Below are positions 24,619 to 32,698 of a DNA stretch of 35,052 bases, piece after piece. Made by a program: the position numbers and the translations under genes. Each line of letters begins with the position of its first letter. Positions within the stretch are counted from its first letter, which is position 1. Location: the NCBI GenBank assembly GCA_902778165.1, contig CACYWQ010000019.1, positions 1 to 35,052 of the forward strand, written 5' to 3'. The DNA comes from an uncultured Lachnospiraceae bacterium (GTDB lineage Bacteria > Bacillota > Clostridia > Lachnospirales > Lachnospiraceae). The notes under the pieces were generated by a model. That model was not told where the DNA came from and did not search any database. It saw only the letters and a list, made by a program, of their open reading frames with translations.

Positions 24619-26010
24619 ATGACAGCTAATTTAGTCACAGGCTTAAGCCCCGTTAAGGAACTTAAGCCGGGAGCAGCTGCAAACTTATCCCCGACCTCAG
24701 GTACGGATTTCTCAGATGTACTTAAGAACAGTACAGACAAAGGAAATGATGTAAATGTACCGCAACCCAAGGAACCGGTCAAAGACAAGATCTCTAAGTC
24801 TGAAGAGGATAGTCCGGGGACAGAGTCTAAGGTTGAACAGACCAAGACTAAGGACGATTCTTCTAAGTCCGTTAAGGAAACAGATAAAGAACTTGCCGGC
24901 GACAAGCCCTTGGATGATAAGGTTACGGAAGAGATTGCAGAAGCAGTAGGAACGATGGTTATAACCATCGCAAACGTATTGGATGTTCCTGTTACAGATG
25001 TAACACAGGCTATGGAGGATCTTAATATTTCCGAAGTAGAGATATTGGAACCCAATACAATCCCTAATCTGGTGGTAGAACTTACAGATGCCGTGGATGT
25101 GACAGAGATCACAACCAACGAGGAATTGTTCGCAGATGTTAAGCAACTTATGACAGAAGTTGATAATACGGTTAAGGAAGTTGCGGATACATTACAGATT
25201 CCCGTAGAAGACGTAAAGAGTCTTATAAGCGATAAGGCAGCGGAAGCTAAGGATGGAACAGAAATAAGCGAGGTTATCATCACAGATACTAAGATAGTAA
25301 GAGAAGATAGCAATCGCAGAGACAGCCTTACGGTAAGCGAACAGACAGATCCACAGATAACAGCCGAGGATTCGGAAGAAATCGCTCCTGTCAGTGCAAG
25401 GCACACAGATGATAAGAGACAGGACAACGAAGGATCAAGGAATAACGGTGAACACTTAAACTTCACTCAGACAGTTACCGATACTCTTAAGGAGATGGTA
25501 GCAGAGAAGATAAGCGAGCCGACAGTAAGCTACACTGCTACAACAGACCAGATTATGGAACAGGTCAGCGATTCACTTCGTATGACAATGAACGAAGATA
25601 TTACCGAAATGGAGATGCAGTTACATCCCGCATCACTTGGTAATGTCAGAGTACAGGTAGCGGCCAAGGATGGTGTTATCACAGCTTCATTCACTACAGA
25701 GAATCAGCAGGTGAAGGAAGTATTAGAAGCTCAGGTAATTCAACTGAAGGAACAGATGAATGAGCAGGGAATCAAGATTGAAGCGGTCGAAGTCACGGTA
25801 AGTTCACACGCTTTTGAACGTAATCTTAATGATAACGGACAGAATCGTAACGGACAGCCCGAAGCAGAGGCCAAGAAGAAAAGAGTCAGAGGCATCAACT
25901 TAGGCAGTGGCGGTATCGAAGAACTCGATATGGAAGAACTCGATGAAGAGGACAAAGTCACGGCAGATATGATGGCAAGACAAGGTAACACAGTAGATTA
26001 CATGGCATAA
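24619..26010 (+). CDS. fliK: flagellar hook-length control protein FliK
   Basis: Exported ruler that measures hook length and switches the export gate. The protein has 463 aa. The N-terminal part is long, acidic and Thr/Ser/Lys-rich with no clear domain, as usual for the ruler region. The conserved C-terminal hook-length domain contains DITEMEMQLHPASLGNVRVQ (about residues 331-350), then ITASFTTENQQVKEVLE and QLKEQMNEQG. Position before flgD supports the call. A longer ruler is consistent with, but does not prove, a long hook. Confidence 0.94.
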   Translation: MTANLVTGLSPVKELKPGAAANLSPTSGTDFSDVLKNSTDKGNDVNVPQPKEPVKDKISKSEEDSPGTESKVEQTKTKDDSSKSVKETDKELAGDKPLDDKVTEEIAEAVGTMVITIANVLDVPVTDVTQAMEDLNISEVEILEPNTIPNLVVELTDAVDVTEITTNEELFADVKQLMTEVDNTVKEVADTLQIPVEDVKSLISDKAAEAKDGTEISEVIITDTKIVREDSNRRDSLTVSEQTDPQITAEDSEEIAPVSARHTDDKRQDNEGSRNNGEHLNFTQTVTDTLKEMVAEKISEPTVSYTATTDQIMEQVSDSLRMTMNEDITEMEMQLHPASLGNVRVQVAAKDGVITASFTTENQQVKEVLEAQVIQLKEQMNEQGIKIEAVEVTVSSHAFERNLNDNGQNRNGQPEAEAKKKRVRGINLGSGGIEELDMEELDEEDKVTADMMARQGNTVDYMA

Positions 26011-26027
26011 GCTATAAGGAGAACAAT

Positions 26028-26750
26028 ATGAGTACTTTTGCTAATGTGGTTGACGGACAGATAGTCAACAACGGAGCGTCATCAAGTACATCCTCCATAT
26101 CAAAGGCAATCGAAGCTTCCAAAAGAGAAGCGGGCGGAGCACTTGACAAAGACGCTTTCTTACAATTACTGGTAACACAGATGCAGTACCAGGATCCGTT
26201 GGAACCCACGGACAATACCGAATATGTATCTCAGCTTGCTACATTCTCAACACTTGAAGAGATGCAGAACATGGGTAGCACAATGGATAAGCAGAGCGCA
26301 TCGGCATTAGTCGGACAATATGTATTCATGGAAGAGACTTCAGCTACCGGTGACACCAAGACTATAGAAGGAACTGTAGATTACGTCACATTCTCTGGTA
26401 GCAAGACATATCTGTCGATAGACGGTACCCTGTATGACTACGAGGATCTTAAGACAGTTGCTGATTCGGACTATACACTTGCAGTTAAGCTTGCAGACAC
26501 GATAATAGCCGAGATCAACAAATTACCTAATCTTGACAATCTCACATCTGCGGATGCAGAGAAGGTCGGTAAGGTCGTAGAAGCATACAGTGCTATGAAT
26601 TCGTACCAGAAATCGTTCTTATCTGACGAAGAAAAGGCAGTATACAATGCATATGCAACATGGTACGCCGATCAGGTTGGAGCTGTAGAGAATACCGAGC
26701 AAACAACCGAGACCACCGAGTCAGATACGAATACCGAGACAACAGAATAA
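26028..26750 (+). CDS. flgD: flagellar hook capping protein FlgD with extra C-terminal helical module
   Basis: Scaffold that caps the growing hook. The conserved N-terminal half is clear: DKDAFLQLLVTQMQYQDPLE, DNTEYVSQLATFSTLEEMQN, and a short beta region (SALVGQYVFMEE, EGTVDYVTFSG, YLSIDGTLYDYEDL). The protein is 240 aa, about 100 longer than the B. subtilis protein. Residues about 150-222 (INKLPNLDNLTSADAEKV, VEAYSAMNSYQKSFL) resemble the alpha-helical repeats with INALP...AY.ALT..QK.LV pattern found in Gram-positive surface proteins. The last 18 residues are Thr/Glu-rich. The role of the extension is unknown. Confidence 0.92.
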   Translation: MSTFANVVDGQIVNNGASSSTSSISKAIEASKREAGGALDKDAFLQLLVTQMQYQDPLEPTDNTEYVSQLATFSTLEEMQNMGSTMDKQSASALVGQYVFMEETSATGDTKTIEGTVDYVTFSGSKTYLSIDGTLYDYEDLKTVADSDYTLAVKLADTIIAEINKLPNLDNLTSADAEKVGKVVEAYSAMNSYQKSFLSDEEKAVYNAYATWYADQVGAVENTEQTTETTESDTNTETTE

Positions 26751-26780
26751 CGTAAACGCCTTAACAACGGAGGGAAACGT

Positions 26781-27182
26781 ATGAATATTGACAAAGAGAG
26801 ATTCCTTTCCGCTAAACAGATTCAAGGTGAGTATCTTGGAAATATGAATTCCGCACAGAATGTCGGACGTACAAGAAACGGACAATCATTCGGTGATATT
26901 CTTGGCAGAATGCAATATGAAGCCACTAAGGAATTAAGGTTTTCCAAGCATGCAACCGACAGGCTCGCTACAAGAGATATAACTCTTGATGATTCGCAGC
27001 TTAACAGACTGCAGGAAGGTGTAGCGAAAGCCGGAATGAAGGGAATCAAAGAGTCGCTTATGATCATGGATAAGCTCGCATTCATAGTGAATGTACCAAG
27101 CGGAACAGTGGTTACGGCACTTGACTCAAACTTAAGTAACGAACAGGTATTTACAAATATAGACGGAGCGGTGATAGTATAA
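26781..27182 (+). CDS. flagellar operon protein, TIGR02530-type
   Basis: A 133-aa protein of a conserved but poorly understood family found between flgD and flgE in many Firmicutes. The core is FSKHATDRLATRDITLDDSQ followed by LNRLQEGVAKAGMKGIKESL and DKLAFIVNVPSGTVVTALDS. No signal peptide or membrane helix is visible. GGAGGG lies eight bases before the ATG. Family assignment is by recognition; no biochemical role can be given. Confidence 0.88.
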   Translation: MNIDKERFLSAKQIQGEYLGNMNSAQNVGRTRNGQSFGDILGRMQYEATKELRFSKHATDRLATRDITLDDSQLNRLQEGVAKAGMKGIKESLMIMDKLAFIVNVPSGTVVTALDSNLSNEQVFTNIDGAVIV

Positions 27183-27191
27183 GGCCGGACC

Positions 27192-27257
27192 TCACAAGGA
27201 GGCCAAGGCTTCTGAATGACAGAAGAAGCCACACCGCCCTGAAGATCACAGGAGGGC
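27192..27257 (+). promoter_or_regulatory. folded flgE leader that can hide the ribosome site
   Basis: CCTC/GAGG (27191-27203 region), GGCTTC/GAAGCC (27208-27230) and GCCCT (27236-27240)/AGGGC (27253-27257) form consecutive hairpins. The last pairs with the GGAGGG ribosome site (27251-27256) of flgE. Confidence 0.45.
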
Positions 27258-27264
27258 AACCATT

Positions 27265-29106
27265 ATGATGAGATCAATGTACTCCGGCGTAGCCGGATTA
27301 AAGACACACCAGACTAAGATGGACGTTATCGGTAACAACATCGCCAATGTTAATACCGTAGCGTATAAGTCACAGTCAGTGACCTTCTCAGAGCTGATGT
27401 ATCAGACAACTCAGAATGCATCCGGAGCTAACCCTACGACCGGTACAGCAGGTATCAATGCACGTCAGATCGGTCTCGGTGTTAAGACAGGTGCTATCAA
27501 CACAGCTATAAGCTCACAGGGTGCTTCACAGACAACAAATAACCCCTTCGATATTCGTATCACGGGTAGCGCATTCTTCATTGTGTCGAATATGCAGGAT
27601 AACTTCTTTACCAGAGACGGTTCTTTCTATGTTGACGGTGTAGGTAACCTTGCAATGACATCAAACGGATACAATGTCATGGGATGGCAGGTAGATCCAC
27701 AGACCATGGATATTAAGCAGGATACTGTATCTCCTCTTCGTATCATGAGTGCTGAGAACATGACATATGAGCCCGAGGCAACAACCCAGGGTAGAGTAAC
27801 AGGTATCATAGATAAGCTTGATACACAGGTTAACAGTTCGGCAGGTAAGGTTATGAACTTCATGTTCTATGATAAGCTCGGTTATCCTTATACGGCTAAG
27901 TTTGCTGTTAAGAGTACGGATGATGACGGTGTATACACGCTCCAGCTTAACTCAATTCTTGATGCCGATAATAATATTAAGGCTACGGGTTTAAGCCTTG
28001 CGGCAGGTTCTGAGCCAATTAATAAGACTAATACCGTAGCTTTGGCAAGTGGATATGGCTGGGAATTAAGTGGAACAGCCGATCATCTTTTAACACTTGG
28101 TAAGAATGATGCCAATCAGACGTTATATGTTCTTAAAGATGGAACAACAACAACAGATGCAGCAAACGGAAATATTGTAAAGATAACTGACAATACAACC
28201 GATAGTATTGATGCCGCTGACTGGGTACAGATAGCTAAGGCATACAATTCTGATAGTGTATCTGAATTCCAGTCAATGGGATTTAAGGGTACAACAGATG
28301 CAGGCCTTGAATATTCATTCGATATGGCTACGTATCTTGTTAACGGTGCAGTTACAGGCGTTATGAACACAAGTACTGATCCTGCAACAGCAGTCACGCC
28401 TGACCCTAAAGCATGGGATTTGCTTGGCGTTACTGCATATAATAAGGCTGTAGATGCACAGACGGTTAGACTCGATGGAGCGGTTTTAATTGAGTACGAT
28501 ACAGCAACAGGTAAGTTCCTTGGAATAGGCGGTAAGGGCAGTAATACTATAACAATCGATTTGTCTGATCTCCCAATATTGAATGACGACGGTATCAATA
28601 ATTTCCCTGATCCTGCAGATCCTGATGAAACTAAGAGAGGAATAATAATCGATTTCTCTGCAACATCTATGTATAACAATTCCGGTACATCTACGATTTC
28701 GGCATCTGCAGGTAATGCAGACAAGCTCGGTGCAGGCCGTAAGCTTGGACGTATGAGCGGTGTGTCAATCCAGGATGATGGTAAGATCTACGCTTCATAT
28801 GACAACGGTATGTCAAGACTCTTAGGCCAGATAGCAGTTGCAGAATTTGCCAATGCTTCAGGTCTTGAGAAGGAAGGCGACAACCTGTATAAGAACACAC
28901 AGAACTCCGGTGATTTCGATGGTATCGGTATTGATATTAAGTCAGGTGGCGGATACATGACAACCGGTGTACTCGAGATGTCAAACGTTGACCTTTCAGC
29001 TGAGTTTACTGATATGATCACAACACAGCGTGGTTTCCAGGCTAATTCACGTATCATAACTGTTTCGGATACACTCCTTGAGGAACTTGTTAATCTTAAG
29101 AGATAA
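27265..29106 (+). CDS. flgE: flagellar hook protein FlgE
   Basis: Main subunit of the flagellar hook. The N-terminus MMRSMYSGVAGLKTHQTKMD with IGNNIANVNTVAYKSQSVTF is the hook/rod signature. NPFDIRITGSAFFIV and the C-terminal TDMITTQRGFQANSRIITV are conserved as well. At 613 aa it is larger than Salmonella FlgE (about 400); the extra length is in the central, surface-exposed part (about residues 200-480), where composition and codon use are less regular. ATG 27265 is eight bases after GGAGGG; ATG 27268 is an alternative. The longer name 'FlgE' is preferred over FlgF/FlgG by length and position after flgD. Confidence 0.95.
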   Translation: MMRSMYSGVAGLKTHQTKMDVIGNNIANVNTVAYKSQSVTFSELMYQTTQNASGANPTTGTAGINARQIGLGVKTGAINTAISSQGASQTTNNPFDIRITGSAFFIVSNMQDNFFTRDGSFYVDGVGNLAMTSNGYNVMGWQVDPQTMDIKQDTVSPLRIMSAENMTYEPEATTQGRVTGIIDKLDTQVNSSAGKVMNFMFYDKLGYPYTAKFAVKSTDDDGVYTLQLNSILDADNNIKATGLSLAAGSEPINKTNTVALASGYGWELSGTADHLLTLGKNDANQTLYVLKDGTTTTDAANGNIVKITDNTTDSIDAADWVQIAKAYNSDSVSEFQSMGFKGTTDAGLEYSFDMATYLVNGAVTGVMNTSTDPATAVTPDPKAWDLLGVTAYNKAVDAQTVRLDGAVLIEYDTATGKFLGIGGKGSNTITIDLSDLPILNDDGINNFPDPADPDETKRGIIIDFSATSMYNNSGTSTISASAGNADKLGAGRKLGRMSGVSIQDDGKIYASYDNGMSRLLGQIAVAEFANASGLEKEGDNLYKNTQNSGDFDGIGIDIKSGGGYMTTGVLEMSNVDLSAEFTDMITTQRGFQANSRIITVSDTLLEELVNLKR

Positions 29107-29140
29107 TTAACATCCGTTTCAGAATATACCTTACATGGTT

Positions 29141-29166
29141 ATGCCGACACCTTCGGGTGTCGGCAT
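29141..29166 (+). terminator. perfect 11-bp hairpin with TTCG loop after flgE
   Basis: ATGCCGACACC (29141-29151), TTCG, GGTGTCGGCAT (29156-29166). The UUCG tetraloop makes it very stable. The downstream sequence lacks a T-run, so partial termination or 3'-end protection of the flgE mRNA is more likely than full termination. Confidence 0.55.
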
Positions 29167-29185
29167 ATCGCATTTGCTTAATATG

Positions 29186-29194
29186 TGGTATACT
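29186..29194 (+). promoter_or_regulatory. possible extended -10 promoter before swrD
   Basis: TGGTATACT matches TGn-TATACT. The -35 region is poor. It lies between the TTCG hairpin and swrD and could boost swrD-motA-motB. Confidence 0.35.
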
Positions 29195-29222
29195 TATCTT
29201 TATTGAAACAGAGGATAGATAT

Positions 29223-29408
29223 ATGATTGAAGTAACGAAATTGAACGGGACCAAGACGTTGGTTAATGAGGCTCTGATTGAGACCGTAGAGTCCAATCCC
29301 GACACGGTAATTTCTTTTACTACAGGCAGGAAAATAATTGTAAAAGAAAGTAGACAAGAAGTGAATAATCTAGTAAAATCGTATAGAAAGGATATTTCTG
29401 TCAATTGA
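29223..29408 (+). CDS. swrD: SwrD/FlbD-family flagellar protein
   Basis: A 61-aa protein beginning MIEVTKLNGTKTLVNEALIE with VESNPDTVISFTTGRKIIVK, the hallmark of the FlbD/SwrD (YlzI) family. In B. subtilis SwrD raises motor power and is needed for swarming. ATG 29223 is chosen because GAGG precedes it and the family starts there; an upstream in-frame extension would begin in the flgE hairpin. It lies directly before the stator genes, fitting a role in motor output. Confidence 0.92.
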   Translation: MIEVTKLNGTKTLVNEALIETVESNPDTVISFTTGRKIIVKESRQEVNNLVKSYRKDISVN

Positions 29409-29439
29409 TGCAATTTGATGGAAGCACAGGTGGATTATT

Positions 29440-30237
29440 GTGGATCTGGCGACCATAATAGGTTTAGTTGTCTGCTTGGCGTTGTGTATATTCGGAATCG
29501 TATTCGGTAACAGTTTTTCCGTTATTCTGAATTTCATGGATGCGCCTTCTGCGCTGATTACTTTCGGCGGAGCTTTCATGTGTATTCTGGCATCCAATAC
29601 GATACCTGATTACATTGCAGGCTTCAAATCTATACTATTGACATTTAAGGGCAGTTCATTGGACGTGCCCGGCGTAATAAAGAAGATAATCGATCTCTCC
29701 AACGTGGCACGTAAGGAGGGCTTGTTGTCGTTAGAGGAGGCTGCAGGCGAACTTGATGATGCTTTCCTTAAGAAGGGCATCTTGCTTATAGTCGACGGTA
29801 CCGACCCCGAGCTTGTTCGTGGCATCATGGAGACCGAGATGATGAGTATAGATTCAAGACACCGTAATAAGATTGGCTTCTGGGAGAACCTCGGAGCCAT
29901 GGGTCCTGCGTGGGGTATGATCGGAACCCTTATCGGTCTGGTTAACATGCTTCAGAACATGGATGATCCTTCATCTATCGGACCTGCCATGGCGGTTGCC
30001 TTGCTTACTACTTTGTATGGTTCGTTGCTTGCTAACTGGATATGTGCACCTATAGGTGCCAAGCTCAAGTCTCGTAACGAAGAAGAGATGATGAGTAAAG
30101 AGATTATGATTGAGGGGCTGCTCTCCATTCAGGCGGGCGAAAATCCCAGAGTTATAGAAGAGAAACTTAAGTCGTTCTTGACACCTGCCGAGAAGGCAGC
30201 AATGGAAGCTTCTGAGGGAGGTGAAGCGGATGGCTAA
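29440..30237 (+). CDS. motA: flagellar motor stator protein MotA
   Basis: Ion-channel stator subunit with four membrane helices. The protein has 265 aa. The N-terminal helix TIIGLVVCLALCIFGIVFGN, the cytoplasmic loop with VARKEGLLSLEEAAGELDD and the paired helices starting MGPAWGMIGTLIGLVNMLQN and AVALLTTLYGSLLANWI are conserved. The start is GTG 29440 with AGGTGG at 29428-29433. The end overlaps motB by 8 nt. The coupling ion (H+ or Na+) cannot be decided from the sequence. Confidence 0.96.
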   Translation: MDLATIIGLVVCLALCIFGIVFGNSFSVILNFMDAPSALITFGGAFMCILASNTIPDYIAGFKSILLTFKGSSLDVPGVIKKIIDLSNVARKEGLLSLEEAAGELDDAFLKKGILLIVDGTDPELVRGIMETEMMSIDSRHRNKIGFWENLGAMGPAWGMIGTLIGLVNMLQNMDDPSSIGPAMAVALLTTLYGSLLANWICAPIGAKLKSRNEEEMMSKEIMIEGLLSIQAGENPRVIEEKLKSFLTPAEKAAMEASEGGEADG

Positions 30238-31069
30238 GAGGAAGGCTGAGGAGCCGCCTAAAGGGGCGCCGGCGTGGCAGTCCACCTTCGCGGATCTGAT
30301 GAATCTTCTGCTATGCTTCTTTGTGCTTCTATTCTCAATGTCATCCATAGACGCGCAGAAATTTGAAGAGATAGCAGCATCATTCTCCAATACTTTCAGC
30401 ATATTCCAGGCGGGTGGCTCTTCGTTTGACGAAGGACTTCTGATAAGCAATGGCGTAAGTCAGCTTAACAACCTGGACATGTATATAAGCAATACGGGTG
30501 CAGCAGCAGAGCAGACTGCCAAGAGAAGCGACCTTCAGAAAGATGAATCCGACAGTGACAGTGCAGAAGAGCTTAAGGAAGCGCTTGAGCAGGAACAGCT
30601 TAAGGAGAGTGAATCAATGGCCGAGGCTGTATCCGAGGCATTGGTTGAGAATGGAATAGATAAGGATGTGGACATTCAGTTCACTTCACAGTATGTGCAG
30701 CTTACGCTTAAGGGATCGGTATTATTCGATTCAGGCTCAGCTGATCTTAAGCAGGAAGCAATGCCGATGATCGGCAAGATTGCACTTATACTTGAGAGAT
30801 ATGCTACTTCGACCATAGAGATAGAAGGTCATACGGACAATGTTCCGATACACACGAGCCATTTTGAGAGCAATGATGTATTAAGCTCATACAGAGCGCT
30901 TGCGATGTTTGACTATCTTGTGGCCAATACAAGCTTAGATCCTTCCAAGATCAAGCATTCGGGAAGAGGTGAATATATACCGGTGGCTGATAATTCCACA
31001 CCCGAAGGAAGGTCCAAGAACAGACGTATAGAGATTAAGATATATAACAGCTTAAGTTCTGAGAACTAG
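30230..31069 (+). CDS. motB: flagellar motor stator protein MotB
   Basis: Anchors the stator to peptidoglycan and carries the channel aspartate. A short Lys/Glu-rich N-terminus is followed by STFADLMNLLLCFFVLLFSM with Asp22 as the ion-binding residue. A long plug/linker region leads to an OmpA-like domain (IEIEGHTDNVPI, STPEGRSKNRRIEIKI). ATG 30230 is preferred over GTG 30221 because GGGAGG at 30216-30221 overlaps the latter and is eight bases from the former; the protein is then 279 aa. It overlaps the motA end by 8 nt. Confidence 0.96.
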   Translation: MAKRKAEEPPKGAPAWQSTFADLMNLLLCFFVLLFSMSSIDAQKFEEIAASFSNTFSIFQAGGSSFDEGLLISNGVSQLNNLDMYISNTGAAAEQTAKRSDLQKDESDSDSAEELKEALEQEQLKESESMAEAVSEALVENGIDKDVDIQFTSQYVQLTLKGSVLFDSGSADLKQEAMPMIGKIALILERYATSTIEIEGHTDNVPIHTSHFESNDVLSSYRALAMFDYLVANTSLDPSKIKHSGRGEYIPVADNSTPEGRSKNRRIEIKIYNSLSSEN

Positions 31070-31092
31070 ATAGTCATATACAGGAGACAATT

Positions 31093-31614
31093 ATGAAGAA
31101 GAATATGATATCAATTCTCGTGCTTGCATTGCTCATAGTCAATGTAGCGTTGACAGCGATACTTATGTTCTCTGTCATGGGCACGATGAAGAAGACGGCA
31201 AGACTCATCGACGGAATATCAAGCGCACTTTCACTCGAGGTAGCCGATGCTTCTGAAGCGGGTGGTGAGCCTGTGCAGGAGATCACAATGGAGGACATAG
31301 AAGTTGTCCAGATTCCCGATCAGATGACGATATCTCTTGCCAAGGGAGCTGACGGTGAGGCTCATTACTGTCTGGTATCCGTATCGTTATCCCTTAACAA
31401 GAAGGATCCTGATTACGAGAAGTATCAGCCCATGGTTGAGAGCAATATGGACCTTATCAAGAGTGAGATATTCTCTGTGATACAGTCACATCCCATAGAA
31501 GAGGCCGAGAGCAATCCCGATATGCTTCGTCAGGAGATACTCGAGAAGATACAGCAGATGTATGGCTCTAAATTCATATACAACGTAGTATTTAGAGACA
31601 TTATGTTCTCGTAG
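31093..31614 (+). CDS. fliL: flagellar basal body-associated protein FliL
   Basis: Single-pass membrane protein that surrounds and supports the stator. The protein has 173 aa. The N-terminal membrane helix MISILVLALLIVNVALTAIL (about residues 4-23) is followed by a linker and a periplasmic-side stomatin-like domain (AHYCLVSVSLSLNKKDPDYE, then RQEILEKIQQMYGSKFIYNV). Its stop codon TAG lies in the loop of a perfect hairpin. Position between motB and fliM is standard in this group. Confidence 0.93.
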   Translation: MKKNMISILVLALLIVNVALTAILMFSVMGTMKKTARLIDGISSALSLEVADASEAGGEPVQEITMEDIEVVQIPDQMTISLAKGADGEAHYCLVSVSLSLNKKDPDYEKYQPMVESNMDLIKSEIFSVIQSHPIEEAESNPDMLRQEILEKIQQMYGSKFIYNVVFRDIMFS

Positions 31615-31670
31615 AGAACATAATGTGGGGTTAAACCGTAAGGTTTAACCGGGACATATATGTTCTCGTA
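31600..31670 (+). promoter_or_regulatory. alternative hairpins and 12-mer direct repeat between fliL and fliM
   Basis: ATTATGTTCTC (31600-31610) pairs perfectly with GAGAACATAAT (31614-31624) around GTA. TATGTTCTCGTA occurs at 31602-31613 and again at 31659-31670, so GAGAACATA can pair with either copy. Between them GGTTAAACC (31629-31637) and GGTTTAACC (31642-31650) form a 9-bp hairpin with a GTAA loop. Confidence 0.6.
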
Positions 31671-31713
31671 AATACGATGAGGGGATAAACCGGCGTAAAG
31701 GAGGTGAGCCTGC

Positions 31714-32694
31714 TTGGGTGAGGTATTATCTCAAAATGAGATAGACAGTTTGCTGGCTGCCTTAAGTACCGGTGAACTGGACGCCGAAGAAATATCAAAA
31801 ACCGACGAGAAGCAGGTTCGCAATTATGACTTTGCAAGGCCTGCGAAATTCTCCAAAGAACACTTAAGAACACTAGAGATTATATATGAGCACTACGGCA
31901 GATTGTTATCTACCAACCTTCCGCTTTACCTTCGCAAATCCGTGCAGATTTCGGTAGCGAGTTCGGAAACGGTTGTGTTCTCGGAATTCTCTAATGCGCT
32001 AAGTAATCCGGTCATATTGGGAATTGTCAATTTCAGCCCGCTTCAAGGACAGATAATCATAGAGTTAGCCCCTAATCTGGGATTTGCCATGATTGATCGA
32101 ATGCTTGGAGGACAGGGAGTACCTATAGACAAGGAGAGGGATTTCTCGGATATAGAGCTTGTCATACTTAATAAGATAATGACGATATGTATGACACTTA
32201 TGAGAGATCCGTGGAAGAACGTGGTGGATATCGAACCGTTCCTTGAACGAATAGAGACCAATCCACAGTTCGCACAGATTATCGCTCCGAACGATATGAT
32301 AGCGATTGTTACGCTTAATATCAAGATAGGCGATGTTGAAGGATTCATGAATGTGTGTCTCCCTTTCAGTACGGTGGAAGACATAATGGATAAGTTGAAT
32401 ACGAAGTTCTGGTATTCAACGATGAAGGAATCCAATGATGAAGACTACTCTCAGTACGTAGAATCGATGATCAGACGTGTGGATGCACCTATTAAGGCAA
32501 TATTAGGTAAGAGCGTCATAACGGTCAATGATTTCGTCAATCTTCAGTACGGTGATATAATAAGACTTGATACAAGAACCGAACAGGAGCTTGAGGTATA
32601 CGTGGGGAATATTAAGAAATTTATGGCTATGCCCGGTAAGAGTGATGATAAGTACTCCGTAAGGGTAACATCAGTCATAAGAGAGGAGGAATAG
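31714..32694 (+). CDS. fliM: flagellar motor switch protein FliM
   Basis: C-ring protein that binds CheY-P and sets rotation. The length of 326 aa is typical. The N-terminus GEVLSQNEIDSLLAAL is the CheY-binding motif. YDFARPAKFSKEHLRTLEII, DRMLGGQG and the C-terminal SpoA-like domain (LQYGDIIRLDTRTEQELEVY) follow. The start is TTG 31714, supported by AAGGAGGTGA (31698-31707), nearly the full anti-16S complement, six bases upstream. The strong site may offset the non-ATG start. Confidence 0.97.
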   Translation: MGEVLSQNEIDSLLAALSTGELDAEEISKTDEKQVRNYDFARPAKFSKEHLRTLEIIYEHYGRLLSTNLPLYLRKSVQISVASSETVVFSEFSNALSNPVILGIVNFSPLQGQIIIELAPNLGFAMIDRMLGGQGVPIDKERDFSDIELVILNKIMTICMTLMRDPWKNVVDIEPFLERIETNPQFAQIIAPNDMIAIVTLNIKIGDVEGFMNVCLPFSTVEDIMDKLNTKFWYSTMKESNDEDYSQYVESMIRRVDAPIKAILGKSVITVNDFVNLQYGDIIRLDTRTEQELEVYVGNIKKFMAMPGKSDDKYSVRVTSVIREEE

Positions 32695-32698
32695 GAGC

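Noticed and set aside
24573-25466. 297-codon open frame on the minus strand
   Set aside because: Antisense to fliK, Ser/Leu-rich as expected from mirroring acidic codons; no ribosome site or family motif.
28116-28724. 202-codon minus-strand frame inside flgE
   Set aside because: Shadow of the hook gene; composition is the mirror of its sense codons and no domain is recognisable.
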